In this document: piece by piece, positions 41,131 through 49,770 of the stretch | How positions within the stretch are numbered: position 1 is the stretch's first letter | Layout of the letters: every line of letters begins with the position of its first letter | Assembly (NCBI RefSeq): GCF_039535475.1 | Contig: NZ_BAAAXG010000026.1 | Location: 2,847,501 to 2,911,500 of the forward strand | Length of the DNA: 64,000 bases | Reading direction: 5' to 3' | DNA from: Streptomyces showdoensis | Lineage (GTDB): Bacteria; Actinomycetota; Actinomycetes; Streptomycetales; Streptomycetaceae | Program-made: the position numbers and the translations under genes | The notes under the pieces: model-generated | Database searches by the model: none | What the model was told of the DNA's origin: nothing | Seen by the model: the letters and a program-made list of their open reading frames with translations, nothing else

Positions 41131-44100
41131 TCAGGGGGAGCCGGGGGCCCCGCCCCGCTCCCCTTCGGGCGAGCCGTCCGGCGCGGTGTCCGCCGAGCCG
41201 TCCGCGGAGGCGTCCGGCGAGGTCGCCGGGGCGTCCGGCGGGGTGCCGGGAGCCGGGGTGCCGGGCGCCTTCCCCGGCGGCTCCGCCACCGCGTAGGCCT
41301 CCACCGACCACAGCGAGTAGCCGTACTCCGTCGCCCGCGCGTCGCCCTGCACCCGGAGGAAACGGGTGTCCGGCGCGTCCATCCGCACCGACTCGCGCCC
41401 GCCCCGCCCGTCCCGGACCGTGGCGGCCGTACGCCAGCTCCGCCCGTCGCCGGAGACCTGCACCCGGTAGCGGCTCGCGTAGGCGTCCTGCCAGTGCAGC
41501 ACCACCCGGCCCACCCGGGCCGGCTCCGCCAGCTCCAGCTGCCACCAGGCGCCGTCCTCCGCGGGGGAGGACCAGCGGGTCGCCGGATCGCCGTCCACCG
41601 CGAGCGGGGCCGGGAAGTCGGGCGTCTCGTCGCCCGAGGACGAGGCCGTGCCCGCCGGCGCCAGGTCGGGGCCCGCCGTCCGCGGGAACGCCCGCACCGT
41701 CAGGACCCGCTGCTCGCCCGCGAACGACACCGGGACGCGGTACGAGCCGGCCGGCGTGCCCGCGGCGACCGACACCTCCAGCGGCACCGTCGTGCGCGTG
41801 CCGCGCGGCACCAGCGCCTCCTTGGGCAGCCGCACCGTGATCCCCTTCGGCGCCCGCGCGGCCAGCGCCCCGCGCACCTCGGCCGCCCGCCGCCCCTCCA
41901 GGGCCGCGTTCACGCGGACGGCAGGGCCGCCGATCTCCGCGTCGGTCTCCGCACGGGCCAGCTCCAGCCCGGCCCGCGGCCCGTCGGCGAACCACGGCAC
42001 CAGCGACCGCACCCGCCCCGCCGGGCCGCTCCACACGATCCGCACCGCGTCCGCGCGCAGCCCCGCCAGGTCCGCCTGCGTCCAGCCCGAGGCCGCCAGC
42101 GGGCCCAGCGCCCGCCAGCCCTCGCCGGCCACGAAGGCCTCCAGGGTGCCACCGGAGCCGGTGCCGGGCTCGGTCATCACGGTGACGGTCTCCATCGGCC
42201 GCGCGCGCTCCAGCCGCACCGTGTACGCGTCCTCCGCCACGTCCGAGGTCAGCCCGGGGCCCCGCTCCCGGTCCGCGCCCGTCCAGGCCGCCGACTCCGT
42301 CACCGCCCGCGCCAGGAACGGGTCGAGCACGCCCTTGCCGACGGTCGCCGGACTCCCCTTCAGCTCCTCGCGCCGCCGCTCCAGGTCCAGCTGGGCCCGC
42401 CAGGCCCCGGCGCCGTCGCCGCGCGCCTGGGCGAGCAGCATGTCCACGGCCGTCTCGCCCGCCCGCCCGTACCGGGACAGCTGCTCCAGCCACGGGCCCG
42501 CCTCCGCGCGCAGGGCGCCGCCCGCCGTCACGGCCAGCCGTCCGGGCGCCTCGCGCATCACCGTGAACGCGGCCCGCAGCTCGCGCGCCGCCCGCTCCCG
42601 GGCGGCCGCGTCGGCGCCGGTGCGGCTCGCCCAGAAGGCGTCCGCCAGCGGCTTCAGATAGGCCGACTCGGCGTCCGGGGCGAGCAGCGAGGAGGCGCCG
42701 TTCCCGGCGAGCGCCGCCAGCGCCGTCCGCGCGGCCGGGTCCGGTCCCGCCAGGTCGTCCACGGCGGCCCGCCAGGACTCCTGCGGCCGGTAGCCCTTCG
42801 GGTTCCAGGCGAAGTCCGCGGCCGTGAACAGCGGCACGCGCGAGGCGGCGGCCTGCTCCATGGCGGTGGCCAGGTACGCGGCGCTGCCCGCGGCGACGGC
42901 CGGCTCCCGGCCCGTGGCGGGGCCGAGGAAGAGCCGGTCCTGGGCGTAGTCGTTGACCGGGTAGTCGTCCATGGTGACCAGCGGGTGGCGCAGCGCGTCA
43001 CGGGCCCCGGCCAGCTCGCGCCCGGTGATGCTCCGCGGCACCGCCCCGACGCCGGTCCACGCCACCTGCACCCGCGGGTCGAGGGCCTCCGCCAGCGCCT
43101 CGCGGTACTCCGTCGCGCCGTCCTGGTAGTACTCCGTCGGCATCAGCGACAGCGGCTCCGCCCCCGGGTGGCGCTCGGCCAGGTGCCGGGCGACGGCCCC
43201 CGCCACGCGCGCGTGCGCCCGGGCGGCGGCCCCGGGCCCGCGCCCGAAGGCGTCGGCGTCCGCGGAGCAGTGCCACTCGCTGTAGCTGACGTCCTGGAAC
43301 TGGACCTGGAAGGCGCGCACCCCCAGCTCCCACATGGCGTCGAGCTTCGCCGTGAGCGCCTCCAGGTCCCGGTCCGAGGACAGGCACATCGCCTGGGCCG
43401 GGGCGACCGCCCACGCGAGCGTGACGTGGTTGGCCCGGGCCCGGGCGGCCAGCTCGCGGAACGCGGCCCGCTCGGCGGCGGGGTAGGCCTCGCGCCACAG
43501 CGTCCGGCGGTACGGGTCGTCCCCGGGCGCGTAGAGATAGCGGTTCTGCTTGGTGCGGCCCAGGAAGTCGACCTGGGCCAGCCGCTGCTCGCGGCTCCAG
43601 GGGCGCCCGTAGAAGCCCTCGGTGATCCCGCGCACGGCGGTGCCGGGCCAGTCGCGCACCCGGACGCCCGGCAGGCTCCCGTCGGCCCGGACCAGCTGAC
43701 GCAGCGTCTGGACCGCGTGGAACAGGCCGTCCTCGCCCGCCCCGTCGAGCACGAGGGTGTCCCGGCCCCGGAAGCGGCCGGTCGCCAGCCGGTAACCGCC
43801 GTCGGGCAGATCGCCCCGCCCGGCCACCCGCAGGGCCTCCAGCGCCTCCCGCGCCCCCTCGGCGTCCTCGCCGACCCGGACCACCGGTCCCCGTCCCGGC
43901 AGCGCCTCGTGGACGGTGCGCACCCCGGCCGCCCGCAGCAGTTCGCGCAGCGCGGCGACGGCGTACGGGTCGGCGTCCGGGGCGGTCAGCAGCGTCACCT
44001 CGGCGCCGAGCGCCACGGCGCCGCCCGTGGCGGTCAGCGACTGGGGCCGCGGCCAGACGGAGGGGAGTGCGGCCGCACCCGCGGTCGGGGCGGTGAAGGG

Positions 44101-44247
44101 AGGGGCGAGAGGGGCGGGAGGGGCCGGTGCGACCGGGGCGCGGGGTGCCGCCTGGGCCGGGCCCGGGACCGCGCCACCGCCGAGGAGTCCGCCGATGACC
44201 GCGACGGCCACCGCGGTCGCCGTCCGCCTCCTGTGTCCGAGGTGCAC
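41131..44247 (-). CDS. Secreted GH84-like beta-N-acetylglucosaminidase with CBM32, altered catalytic pair
   Basis: 1038 residues from a GTG with GGAGGGGG upstream. A signal peptide ends near AQA|AP. Then come a GH20b-like N-terminal domain (PSVWPRPQSLTATGG...) and a GH84 catalytic barrel starting VRGITEGFYGRPWSREQRLAQVDFLGRTKQNRYLYAPGDDP. A linker, an NPCBM/NEW3-like segment (VPRGTRTTVPLEVSVAAGTPAGSY) and an F5/8 type C (CBM32) domain (about 895-1005, WWQLELAEPARVGRVVLHW) follow. GH84 enzymes normally have adjacent Asp-Asp at the end of the fourth strand; here the site reads FQVQFQDVS, so the first Asp is Gln. It probably acts on extracellular GlcNAc glycoconjugates, with activity uncertain. 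Confidence 0.88.
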   Translation of the reverse strand: MHLGHRRRTATAVAVAVIGGLLGGGAVPGPAQAAPRAPVAPAPPAPLAPPFTAPTAGAAALPSVWPRPQSLTATGGAVALGAEVTLLTAPDADPYAVAALRELLRAAGVRTVHEALPGRGPVVRVGEDAEGAREALEALRVAGRGDLPDGGYRLATGRFRGRDTLVLDGAGEDGLFHAVQTLRQLVRADGSLPGVRVRDWPGTAVRGITEGFYGRPWSREQRLAQVDFLGRTKQNRYLYAPGDDPYRRTLWREAYPAAERAAFRELAARARANHVTLAWAVAPAQAMCLSSDRDLEALTAKLDAMWELGVRAFQVQFQDVSYSEWHCSADADAFGRGPGAAARAHARVAGAVARHLAERHPGAEPLSLMPTEYYQDGATEYREALAEALDPRVQVAWTGVGAVPRSITGRELAGARDALRHPLVTMDDYPVNDYAQDRLFLGPATGREPAVAAGSAAYLATAMEQAAASRVPLFTAADFAWNPKGYRPQESWRAAVDDLAGPDPAARTALAALAGNGASSLLAPDAESAYLKPLADAFWASRTGADAAARERAARELRAAFTVMREAPGRLAVTAGGALRAEAGPWLEQLSRYGRAGETAVDMLLAQARGDGAGAWRAQLDLERRREELKGSPATVGKGVLDPFLARAVTESAAWTGADRERGPGLTSDVAEDAYTVRLERARPMETVTVMTEPGTGSGGTLEAFVAGEGWRALGPLAASGWTQADLAGLRADAVRIVWSGPAGRVRSLVPWFADGPRAGLELARAETDAEIGGPAVRVNAALEGRRAAEVRGALAARAPKGITVRLPKEALVPRGTRTTVPLEVSVAAGTPAGSYRVPVSFAGEQRVLTVRAFPRTAGPDLAPAGTASSSGDETPDFPAPLAVDGDPATRWSSPAEDGAWWQLELAEPARVGRVVLHWQDAYASRYRVQVSGDGRSWRTAATVRDGRGGRESVRMDAPDTRFLRVQGDARATEYGYSLWSVEAYAVAEPPGKAPGTPAPGTPPDAPATSPDASADGSADTAPDGSPEGERGGAPGSP

Positions 44248-44476
44248 GGGTGCCCCCTCCGGTCCCTTGGGTAACGATCGGATGACGAGCCCACCATCCG
44301 GGCCGACGGAGTGTCAATGCGAGCGGTCGAACTGTCCTGTTTGCCTCCCGGCCTTTCGGCGAGGTGGCACCCATTCGTCAACTTCCGCCGGTAAAACGGG
44401 GAGTGATGGGTAAGGCTTCCCGTGCTGTCCCACCTGTCTTACCTGTCGAGACCGTCGAGACGACCCGGGAGATCCC

Positions 44477-44686
44477 GTGAACGCGACCGACCACTCCGCA
44501 CCCCGGATACGCGAGCAGACCCCCGCGCCGATCCGGATCCCGCGGCAGGGCCCGCTCACCAGCGAACCGCCCCTCGCCGACGCCGCGCCCCTCACCAGCG
44601 AGCCGCCGTTGATCGAGGCGGCCCCCCTGACCAGCGAACCCACCGCCCGGGGCACCGCGGGCGGCACGGAGTCACCCGGAGTGTGA
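44477..44686 (+). CDS. Small repeat-built ORF immediately upstream of malQ
   Basis: 69 residues from a GTG; the stop lies 1 nt before the malQ GTG. The middle consists of three imperfect copies of PLTSEPPL(A/I)(D/E)AA. Nearly all third codon positions are G or C, including across variable repeat positions, so it looks translated. It has no Cys, no signal peptide and no membrane segment. GGGAGA lies upstream of the start. It may be a leader that couples translation to malQ or a small protein in its own right. I do not recognise a family. Confidence 0.55.
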   Translation: MNATDHSAPRIREQTPAPIRIPRQGPLTSEPPLADAAPLTSEPPLIEAAPLTSEPTARGTAGGTESPGV

Positions 44687-44687
44687 A

Positions 44688-46796
44688 GTGACCCTGGCCC
44701 GTCTCGCCGAACTGCACGGCGTCGCCACCGCGTACGCCCCCTCCGAGGGCGTCACGGTCACCGTGCCCGAGGCCACGGTGGTGGCCGTCCTGCGCGCCCT
44801 GGACGTCGACGCGTCCACGCCCGAGGCCGTCGCCGCCGCGCTCGGCGCGGCGGAACGGGCCGCCCGCGAGCGGCTCCTGCCGCCGACCCTCGTCCACTGG
44901 CAGGACGGGCCCGCCCGCCCGGACCTGGGCCTGCTGCCCGGCACCCGGCTCGCGGTGACCACCGAGGACGGGACGACCGTCACCGGACCCGCCGGGGCCG
45001 CCGGGAAGGGCCCCGACTGGAGCGGCCTCCCGCTCGGCGTGCACCGGCTCGCGGCCGAGGCCCCCGACGGGCGCCGCTGCACCGCCACCCTGATCGTCGC
45101 GCCCGCGCACGCGCCGGGGCCCGAGGGGCGGGCCCACGGACTGCTGGTCCAGCTCTACTCGCTGCTCTCCACCCGCTCCTGGGGCATGGGCGACCTCGGC
45201 GACCTGCGCGAGCTGGCCGACTGGGCGGGCCGGACGCACGGCGCCGGCTTCGTCCAGGTCAACCCGCTGCACGCGGCCGTGCCGGGGGCGCCCACCGACC
45301 CCTCCCCGTACCGCCCCTCCTCGCGCCGCTTCCCCGACCCGGTGCACCTGCGGATCGAGGACGTCCCCGAGTACGCGCACGTCGACCCGGCCCGCCGCGA
45401 GGAGCTCGACCGGGTCCTCGCCGACGCGGCGGAGCTGCGCGAACGGGTCCTCGGCAAGGGCGCGTTGATCGACCGGGACGCCGTGTGGGAGGCCAAGCGG
45501 CGGGCCCTCGAACTGGTCCACACCGTGGAGCTCGGCCCCGGCCGCCGCGCCGCCTACCGCGACTTCCTCGCCGAGCGCGGGCGCGCCCTGGAGGACCACG
45601 CCACCTACCAGGCGCTCGCCGAGCGGCACGGCCACCACTGGCGCCGCTGGCCCGAGGGGCTGCGCGACCCGCGGACGGCCGAGGCGGCGGTCCGGGCCGA
45701 CGCGGAGCTCGCCGCCCGGGTCGACTTCCACTGCCGGCTCGCCTGGCTGACGGACGGCCAGCTCGCCGCCGCCGCGGACACCGCCCGGCAGGCCGGGATG
45801 GCGGTCGGGATCGTCCACGACCTGGCCGTCGGCGTCCACCCGGACGGCTCCGACGCCTGGGCCCAGCGGCACGTCTTCGCCGCCGGCATGTCGGTGGGCG
45901 CCCCGCCCGACGCCTTCAACGCCCGCGGCCAGGACTGGGGCCTGCCGCCCTGGCGCCCCGACGTGCTCGCCGCCGAGGGCTACGCCCCGTACCGCGGTCT
46001 GCTGCGCGAACTGCTGCGGCACGCGGGCGCGCTGCGGATCGACCACGTCATGGGTCTGTTCCGGCTCTGGTGGGTGCCCGAGGGCGGCGAGCCGACCGGG
46101 GGGACCTACGTCCGGTACGACGCCGAGGCCATGCTCGCCGTCCTCACCCTGGAGGCCCACCGGGCCGGGGCCGCGGTCGTCGGCGAGGACCTCGGCACGG
46201 TCGAGCCGGGGGTGCGGGAGGCCCTCGCCCGGCGCGGGGTGCTCGGCACCTCGGTGCTCTGGTTCGAACGGGACTGGGCCGGGACCGGCCGGCCGCTGCC
46301 CCCGGAGGCGTGGCGGGCCGACTGCGTGGCCACGGCCACCACCCACGACCTGCCCTCCACCGCCGCCCGGCTCTCCGGCTCCCATGTGGCGCTGCGTCAC
46401 CGGCTCGGGCTGCTCACCGGCGAGCTGGAGCGGGAGCGGACCAGGGACGCCGCGGAGACCGCCGAGTGGCTGGGGCTGCTGCAGCGGCTCGGACTGCTGC
46501 CGGAGGGGCCGGGCGAGGAGGCCGCGGAGATCCGGGCCTTCCACCGCTTCCTGGCCGCCACCCCGGCGCGGATGGTCGGGGTGTGGCTGCCGGACGCGGT
46601 GGGGGACCGCCGGCCGCAGAACCTGCCGGGCACCTGGGACCAGTACCCCAACTGGCGGCTGCCGGTCGCGGGCCCCGACGGACAGCCGCTGACCCTGGAG
46701 GAACTGGCCGCCTCGCCCCGCGCGCACGCCCTGCTGCGGGTGCTCGCGGAGGAGCTCGGGGCCCGTACGGCACCCCCGGGCGCGCGGTCCGTTTAG
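44688..46796 (+). CDS. malQ: 4-alpha-glucanotransferase (amylomaltase, GH77)
   Basis: 702 residues, from a GTG. An N-terminal domain of about 130 residues, usual in actinobacterial MalQ, precedes the GH77 barrel: LLVQLYSLLSTRSWGMGDLGDLRELADW, VNPLHAAVPGAPTDPSPYRPSSRRF, RIDHVMGLFRLWWVPEG with the nucleophile Asp, then GEDLGTVEPGVREAL with the acid/base Glu and TTHDLPST. The enzyme transfers maltosyl units between alpha-1,4-glucans and works in maltodextrin and glycogen metabolism. It follows the repeat-built small ORF. Confidence 0.95.
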   Translation: MTLARLAELHGVATAYAPSEGVTVTVPEATVVAVLRALDVDASTPEAVAAALGAAERAARERLLPPTLVHWQDGPARPDLGLLPGTRLAVTTEDGTTVTGPAGAAGKGPDWSGLPLGVHRLAAEAPDGRRCTATLIVAPAHAPGPEGRAHGLLVQLYSLLSTRSWGMGDLGDLRELADWAGRTHGAGFVQVNPLHAAVPGAPTDPSPYRPSSRRFPDPVHLRIEDVPEYAHVDPARREELDRVLADAAELRERVLGKGALIDRDAVWEAKRRALELVHTVELGPGRRAAYRDFLAERGRALEDHATYQALAERHGHHWRRWPEGLRDPRTAEAAVRADAELAARVDFHCRLAWLTDGQLAAAADTARQAGMAVGIVHDLAVGVHPDGSDAWAQRHVFAAGMSVGAPPDAFNARGQDWGLPPWRPDVLAAEGYAPYRGLLRELLRHAGALRIDHVMGLFRLWWVPEGGEPTGGTYVRYDAEAMLAVLTLEAHRAGAAVVGEDLGTVEPGVREALARRGVLGTSVLWFERDWAGTGRPLPPEAWRADCVATATTHDLPSTAARLSGSHVALRHRLGLLTGELERERTRDAAETAEWLGLLQRLGLLPEGPGEEAAEIRAFHRFLAATPARMVGVWLPDAVGDRRPQNLPGTWDQYPNWRLPVAGPDGQPLTLEELAASPRAHALLRVLAEELGARTAPPGARSV

Positions 46797-46816
46797 GTGT
46801 TCGCTACTTTTGCACC

Positions 46817-47047
46817 GTGGACAAGAAGAACGCCCTGCGCGCCGGTGCTGTCGCGGCCGGTACGACGCTGATGATGCTGCTCATGTCGTCCCCCGCGCTC
46901 GCGCTCACCCGCGACGACGGTGACGACCCGGCCCCCAAGCTGAGTGTGGCCGAGACCCTCGGCCTGTTCGTCGCCGCACCGCTGGTGCTCTTCCTGGTGA
47001 TCTGCGGCCTGGTGATGGTGCTCGACAAGTCCAGGAAGAAGGCGTAA
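46817..47047 (+). CDS. Small membrane protein with two hydrophobic segments
   Basis: 76 residues from a GTG. A signal-peptide-like N-terminus (MDKKNALRAGAVAAGTTLMMLLMSSPALA, ALA|L cleavage site at about 29), a short charged stretch (TRDDGDDPAPKLS) and a single C-terminal helix (TLGLFVAAPLVLFLVICGLVMVLDKSRKKA) give a type I membrane protein of about 47 mature residues. Function unknown. It lies 20 nt after malQ and is followed by a strong terminator. Confidence 0.75.
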   Translation: MDKKNALRAGAVAAGTTLMMLLMSSPALALTRDDGDDPAPKLSVAETLGLFVAAPLVLFLVICGLVMVLDKSRKKA

Positions 47048-47065
47048 GCCCCACCCGTTCCTTCA

Positions 47066-47106
47066 CGAGGGCGCCGCACGGTACGAGGTACCGGGCGGCG
47101 CCCTCG
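47066..47106. terminator. Bidirectional terminator between the small membrane protein and marR genes
   Basis: A 12-bp outer stem (CGAGGGCGCCGC with GCGGCGCCCTCG) encloses an inner stem (CGGTAC/GTACCG with loop GAG). The hairpin lies 18 nt past the rightward stop and 38 nt past the marR stop. Confidence 0.8.
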
Positions 47107-47144
47107 CATGCGTCCGGGCGCCGGGAATCCGGACGCCCGGCGTT

Positions 47145-47666
47145 CTAGGCGGTCGTGGCGAGCAGCTTGCGCAGCAGGGCCGCCAGCTGCTCCGACTCCT
47201 CCTGGGTGAGCGCCGCCTCCACGGCCGCGCGCTGCTGGGCGAGCCCGGCGCCGACGGCCTGGTCCACGAGGGCGCGGCCCTCCTCGGTGAGCGTGACCCG
47301 CAGTCCGCGCCGGTCGTTCGGGTCGGGGCTGCGGGTGATCAGCCCGGCCCGCTCCAGCTTGTCCAGGCGGCCCGTCATCCCGCCGGTCGTGATCATCAGG
47401 GTGGCGGTCAGCTGGCGCGGTGAGAGGGTGTACGGCTCCCCGGAGCGCCGCAGCGTGGCGAGCACGTCGAACTCGCCGAGCGACATCCCCCCGTACGGCG
47501 CGTACGCCTTGTCCACCTTGCCCCGCATGGCGCCGGCGAGCCGGTAGATCCGCCCGAAGACGGCCATCGGCAGGGTGTCCAGGTCGGGGCGCACGACGGC
47601 CCACTGATCGGCGATGGCGTCGACGGCGTCGTGGGCGGGCCCCGGGGCGGGTGTCTGCTTCTCCAT
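47145..47666 (-). CDS. MarR-family transcriptional regulator
   Basis: 173 residues from an ATG with GAGGTC upstream; in-frame starts further upstream would run into the divergent promoter. The winged helix is clear: MSLGEFDVLATLRRSGEPYTLSPRQLTATLMITTGGMTGRLDKLERAGLITRSPDPNDRRGLRVTLTEEGRALVDQA. MarR dimers bind palindromes and release on phenolic or oxidant ligands. It is divergent from an EamA transporter (124 bp between), so it probably represses that transporter and itself. Confidence 0.92.
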   Translation of the reverse strand: MEKQTPAPGPAHDAVDAIADQWAVVRPDLDTLPMAVFGRIYRLAGAMRGKVDKAYAPYGGMSLGEFDVLATLRRSGEPYTLSPRQLTATLMITTGGMTGRLDKLERAGLITRSPDPNDRRGLRVTLTEEGRALVDQAVGAGLAQQRAAVEAALTQEESEQLAALLRKLLATTA

Positions 47667-47709
47667 GACCTCAGTTTCCCCTCTTCGCTGACTCGATGGC
47701 AAGAAAGCC

Positions 47710-47737
47710 ACTTGCAAGTAAGTAGCTTAGTGCTAAG
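47710..47737. promoter_or_regulatory. Candidate MarR operators in the divergent promoter region
   Basis: Two palindromes lie close together: ACTTGCAAGT (47710-47719) and CTTAG-TG-CTAAG (47726-47737). This stretch is AT-rich for the genome and lies between the divergent marR and EamA starts, as expected for an autoregulated MarR pair. Confidence 0.6.
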
Positions 47738-47790
47738 TTAGTTACCGGCAAGCCGATCGGCCCGCCGACCCGACCAGGGGGGAACCTGTC

Positions 47791-48792
47791 ATGTCCCGCA
47801 AGGCCGCAACCGTCGCACTGACCGCGCTCGCCCCGATCTCCTGGGGCTCCACCTACTTCGTGACCACGGAGTTCCTGCCCCCCGACCGGCCGCTCCTCAC
47901 CGGTCTGCTGCGCGCCCTGCCGGCCGGGCTGCTGCTCCTGGCCCTCACCCGCAAGCTGCCGCAGGGTGCCTGGTGGTGGAAGTCCGCGGTGCTCGGCGCC
48001 CTCAACATCGGAGCCTTCTTCCCGCTCCTCTTCCTCGCCGCCTACCGCCTGCCCGGCGGTGTGGCCGCCGTCGTCGGCTCGGTCGGCCCGCTCTTCGTCG
48101 TCGGCCTCGCCGCCCTCTTCCTGGGCGACAAGCCCACCGTGAAGGGGCTGCTCACCGCCATCACCGCCGCCTTCGGCGTCAGCCTCGTGGTCCTCAAGGC
48201 CGGAGCCGCGCTCGACGCGATCGGTGTCGTCGCCGGGCTGCTCTCCGCGCTCTCGATGTCCGCGGGCACCGTGTTCACCAAGCGCTGGGGCCGCCCCGAG
48301 GGCGTCGGCGCGCTCGCCCTCACCGGCTGGCAGCTCACCGCGGGCGGTCTGATCATCCTGCCCGTCGCCTTCCTGGTCGAGGGCGCCCCGCCCGCCCTGA
48401 CCGGCACCAACCTGGCCGGCTACGCCTACCTCGCCTTCGGCAACACCGCGATCTCCTACTTCCTCTGGTTCCGCGGCATCGAGCGGCTGAGCGCCTCCTC
48501 GGTCACCCTGCTCGGCCCGCTCTCCCCGATCACCGCCGCCGTCATCGGCTGGGCCGCGCTCGGCCAGGCGCTCGGCCCGGTGCAGCTGCTCGGCATGGTG
48601 ATCGCCTTCGGCGCCACCCTGGTCGCCCAGATGGGGCCGCGCACCGCCGGGACGGAGAAGGAGGCCGCAGCCGAGGCCGCTGCCGAGGCCACCCTGGAGG
48701 CAGCCCCCGGGACCACTGAATCGTTCAGCTCTGCTGAACAGAACGGTCAGGAAGTTTCGATGGACCTGGAGGGTTCGGCGGTGCGACGGTAA
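47791..48792 (+). CDS. EamA/DMT-family transporter (first)
   Basis: 333 residues with ten predicted helices. It starts MSRKAATVALTALAPISWGSTYFVTTEFLP, an EamA N-terminus; the two EamA repeats are recognisable (GGVAAVVGSVGPLFVVGLAALFLGD and ASSVTLLGPLSPITAAVIGWAALGQ). DMT transporters export metabolites or drugs. Divergent MarR control suggests an efflux role. The last about 45 residues (from TEKEAAAEAA) are not part of the transporter fold; they read through the promoter element of the next gene, and the stop lies only 5 nt before the next ATG. Confidence 0.9.
   Translation: MSRKAATVALTALAPISWGSTYFVTTEFLPPDRPLLTGLLRALPAGLLLLALTRKLPQGAWWWKSAVLGALNIGAFFPLLFLAAYRLPGGVAAVVGSVGPLFVVGLAALFLGDKPTVKGLLTAITAAFGVSLVVLKAGAALDAIGVVAGLLSALSMSAGTVFTKRWGRPEGVGALALTGWQLTAGGLIILPVAFLVEGAPPALTGTNLAGYAYLAFGNTAISYFLWFRGIERLSASSVTLLGPLSPITAAVIGWAALGQALGPVQLLGMVIAFGATLVAQMGPRTAGTEKEAAAEAAAEATLEAAPGTTESFSSAEQNGQEVSMDLEGSAVRR
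48723..48766 (+). promoter_or_regulatory. Palindrome and promoter element upstream of the second EamA gene (same as before alc)
   Basis: GTTCAG-N5-CTGAAC is a 17-bp palindrome (48723-48739). Its right half could serve as a -35 (CTGAAC), followed by TTCGATGGACC (48756-48766) with a possible -10 TTCGAT. The ATG lies 31 nt further on. The same parts with the same spacing occur at 50687-50729, before allantoicase. Confidence 0.65.
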
Positions 48793-48797
48793 GCCGC

Positions 48798-49760
48798 ATG
48801 ACACCGACCACGATCACCGTCCGCCACCCCACCGAGAGGCCGGCGCCCGCGAGGAAGCTCGCGAAGGGCGCCGGCCTCGGTGTGCTGCTCGCCCTGCTCG
48901 CCACCGTCGTCTGGTCCGGCAGCTTCGTCGCCACCCGGGACATGGCCGACGGCGTCCCGCCCGTCCAGGCCGTCTTCTGGCGCTGGATCATCGCGCTCCT
49001 CGCCGTCGCCCCGTTCGCCGCCCGCCCGTTCTGGCGCCGGCGCCGGACGATCCGCCGGCACCTCGGCTTCGTCGCCCTCGCCTCGCTGTTCGGCGTCGCC
49101 CTCTACAACACCCTGGTGCACCAGGCCGGGCTGACCACCTCCGCCTCCACCATGGGCATGATCATGGCCGCCTCCCCGGTGCTCATGGCCGGCTACGCCC
49201 GGCTCGGCGGCGAACGCCTCGGGGTCCGCCGCGTCCTCGGGACGCTGGTCGCCGCGCTGGGCGTGCTGCTGCTCGTCGGCAAGGGCTCCCTCGCCGTCGA
49301 CCTCTCGGCCGGGGACCTGTGGATGTTCGCCGCGGCCCTGTCCTTCGCCTCGTACAGCGCCCTGCTCAAGCGCAAGCCCGCCGGGATCGACCAGCTCGCC
49401 TTCCTCTTCGCCACCTTCCTGTTCGGCGCGCTGATGCTCGCCCCCGCGTACGCGGTCTCCCTCGCCGTCCAGGGCGCCTTCACCGTCGGCACCGGCACCG
49501 TCGGACCCCTCCTCTACGTCGGCGTGCTCTCCTCCGCCGTCGCGTTCTTCGCCTGGAACAAGGCGGTCTCCCTCATCGGCGCGGCCCGCGCGGGCGTCGT
49601 CTACTACCTCCAGCCCGTCTGCGTCGCCCTCCTCTCGTACGCGCTGCTCGGCGAACGGCTCGGCCTGCTCGGCGTCGCCTGCATGGCGCTCATCCTCGGC
49701 GGAGTGGCCCTCGCCTCCGCCCCGAGCTCCGGGCCTCGCGCAGGGGGGACTCCCAGGTAG
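48798..49760 (+). CDS. EamA/DMT-family transporter (second)
   Basis: 320 residues with ten predicted helices. Typical EamA segments are LLALLATVVWSGSFVATRDM, ASTMGMIMAASPVLMAGYARLGGERLG and SLIGAARAGVVYYLQPVCVALLSYALLGERLG. No strong ribosome site precedes the ATG. It shares its upstream regulatory element with allantoicase and sits next to a LysR gene, so it may transport a nitrogenous metabolite; this is inference. It ends 10 nt before the LysR start. Confidence 0.9.
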   Translation: MTPTTITVRHPTERPAPARKLAKGAGLGVLLALLATVVWSGSFVATRDMADGVPPVQAVFWRWIIALLAVAPFAARPFWRRRRTIRRHLGFVALASLFGVALYNTLVHQAGLTTSASTMGMIMAASPVLMAGYARLGGERLGVRRVLGTLVAALGVLLLVGKGSLAVDLSAGDLWMFAAALSFASYSALLKRKPAGIDQLAFLFATFLFGALMLAPAYAVSLAVQGAFTVGTGTVGPLLYVGVLSSAVAFFAWNKAVSLIGAARAGVVYYLQPVCVALLSYALLGERLGLLGVACMALILGGVALASAPSSGPRAGGTPR

Positions 49761-49770
49761 GTTGCGCCCC

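Noticed and set aside
44477..44686. Precursor peptide of a graspetide or lanthipeptide
   Set aside because: The TSEP repeats are suggestive, but no ATP-grasp, LanM/LanKC or protease gene is near and the peptide lacks Cys and Lys; kept only as a small ORF.
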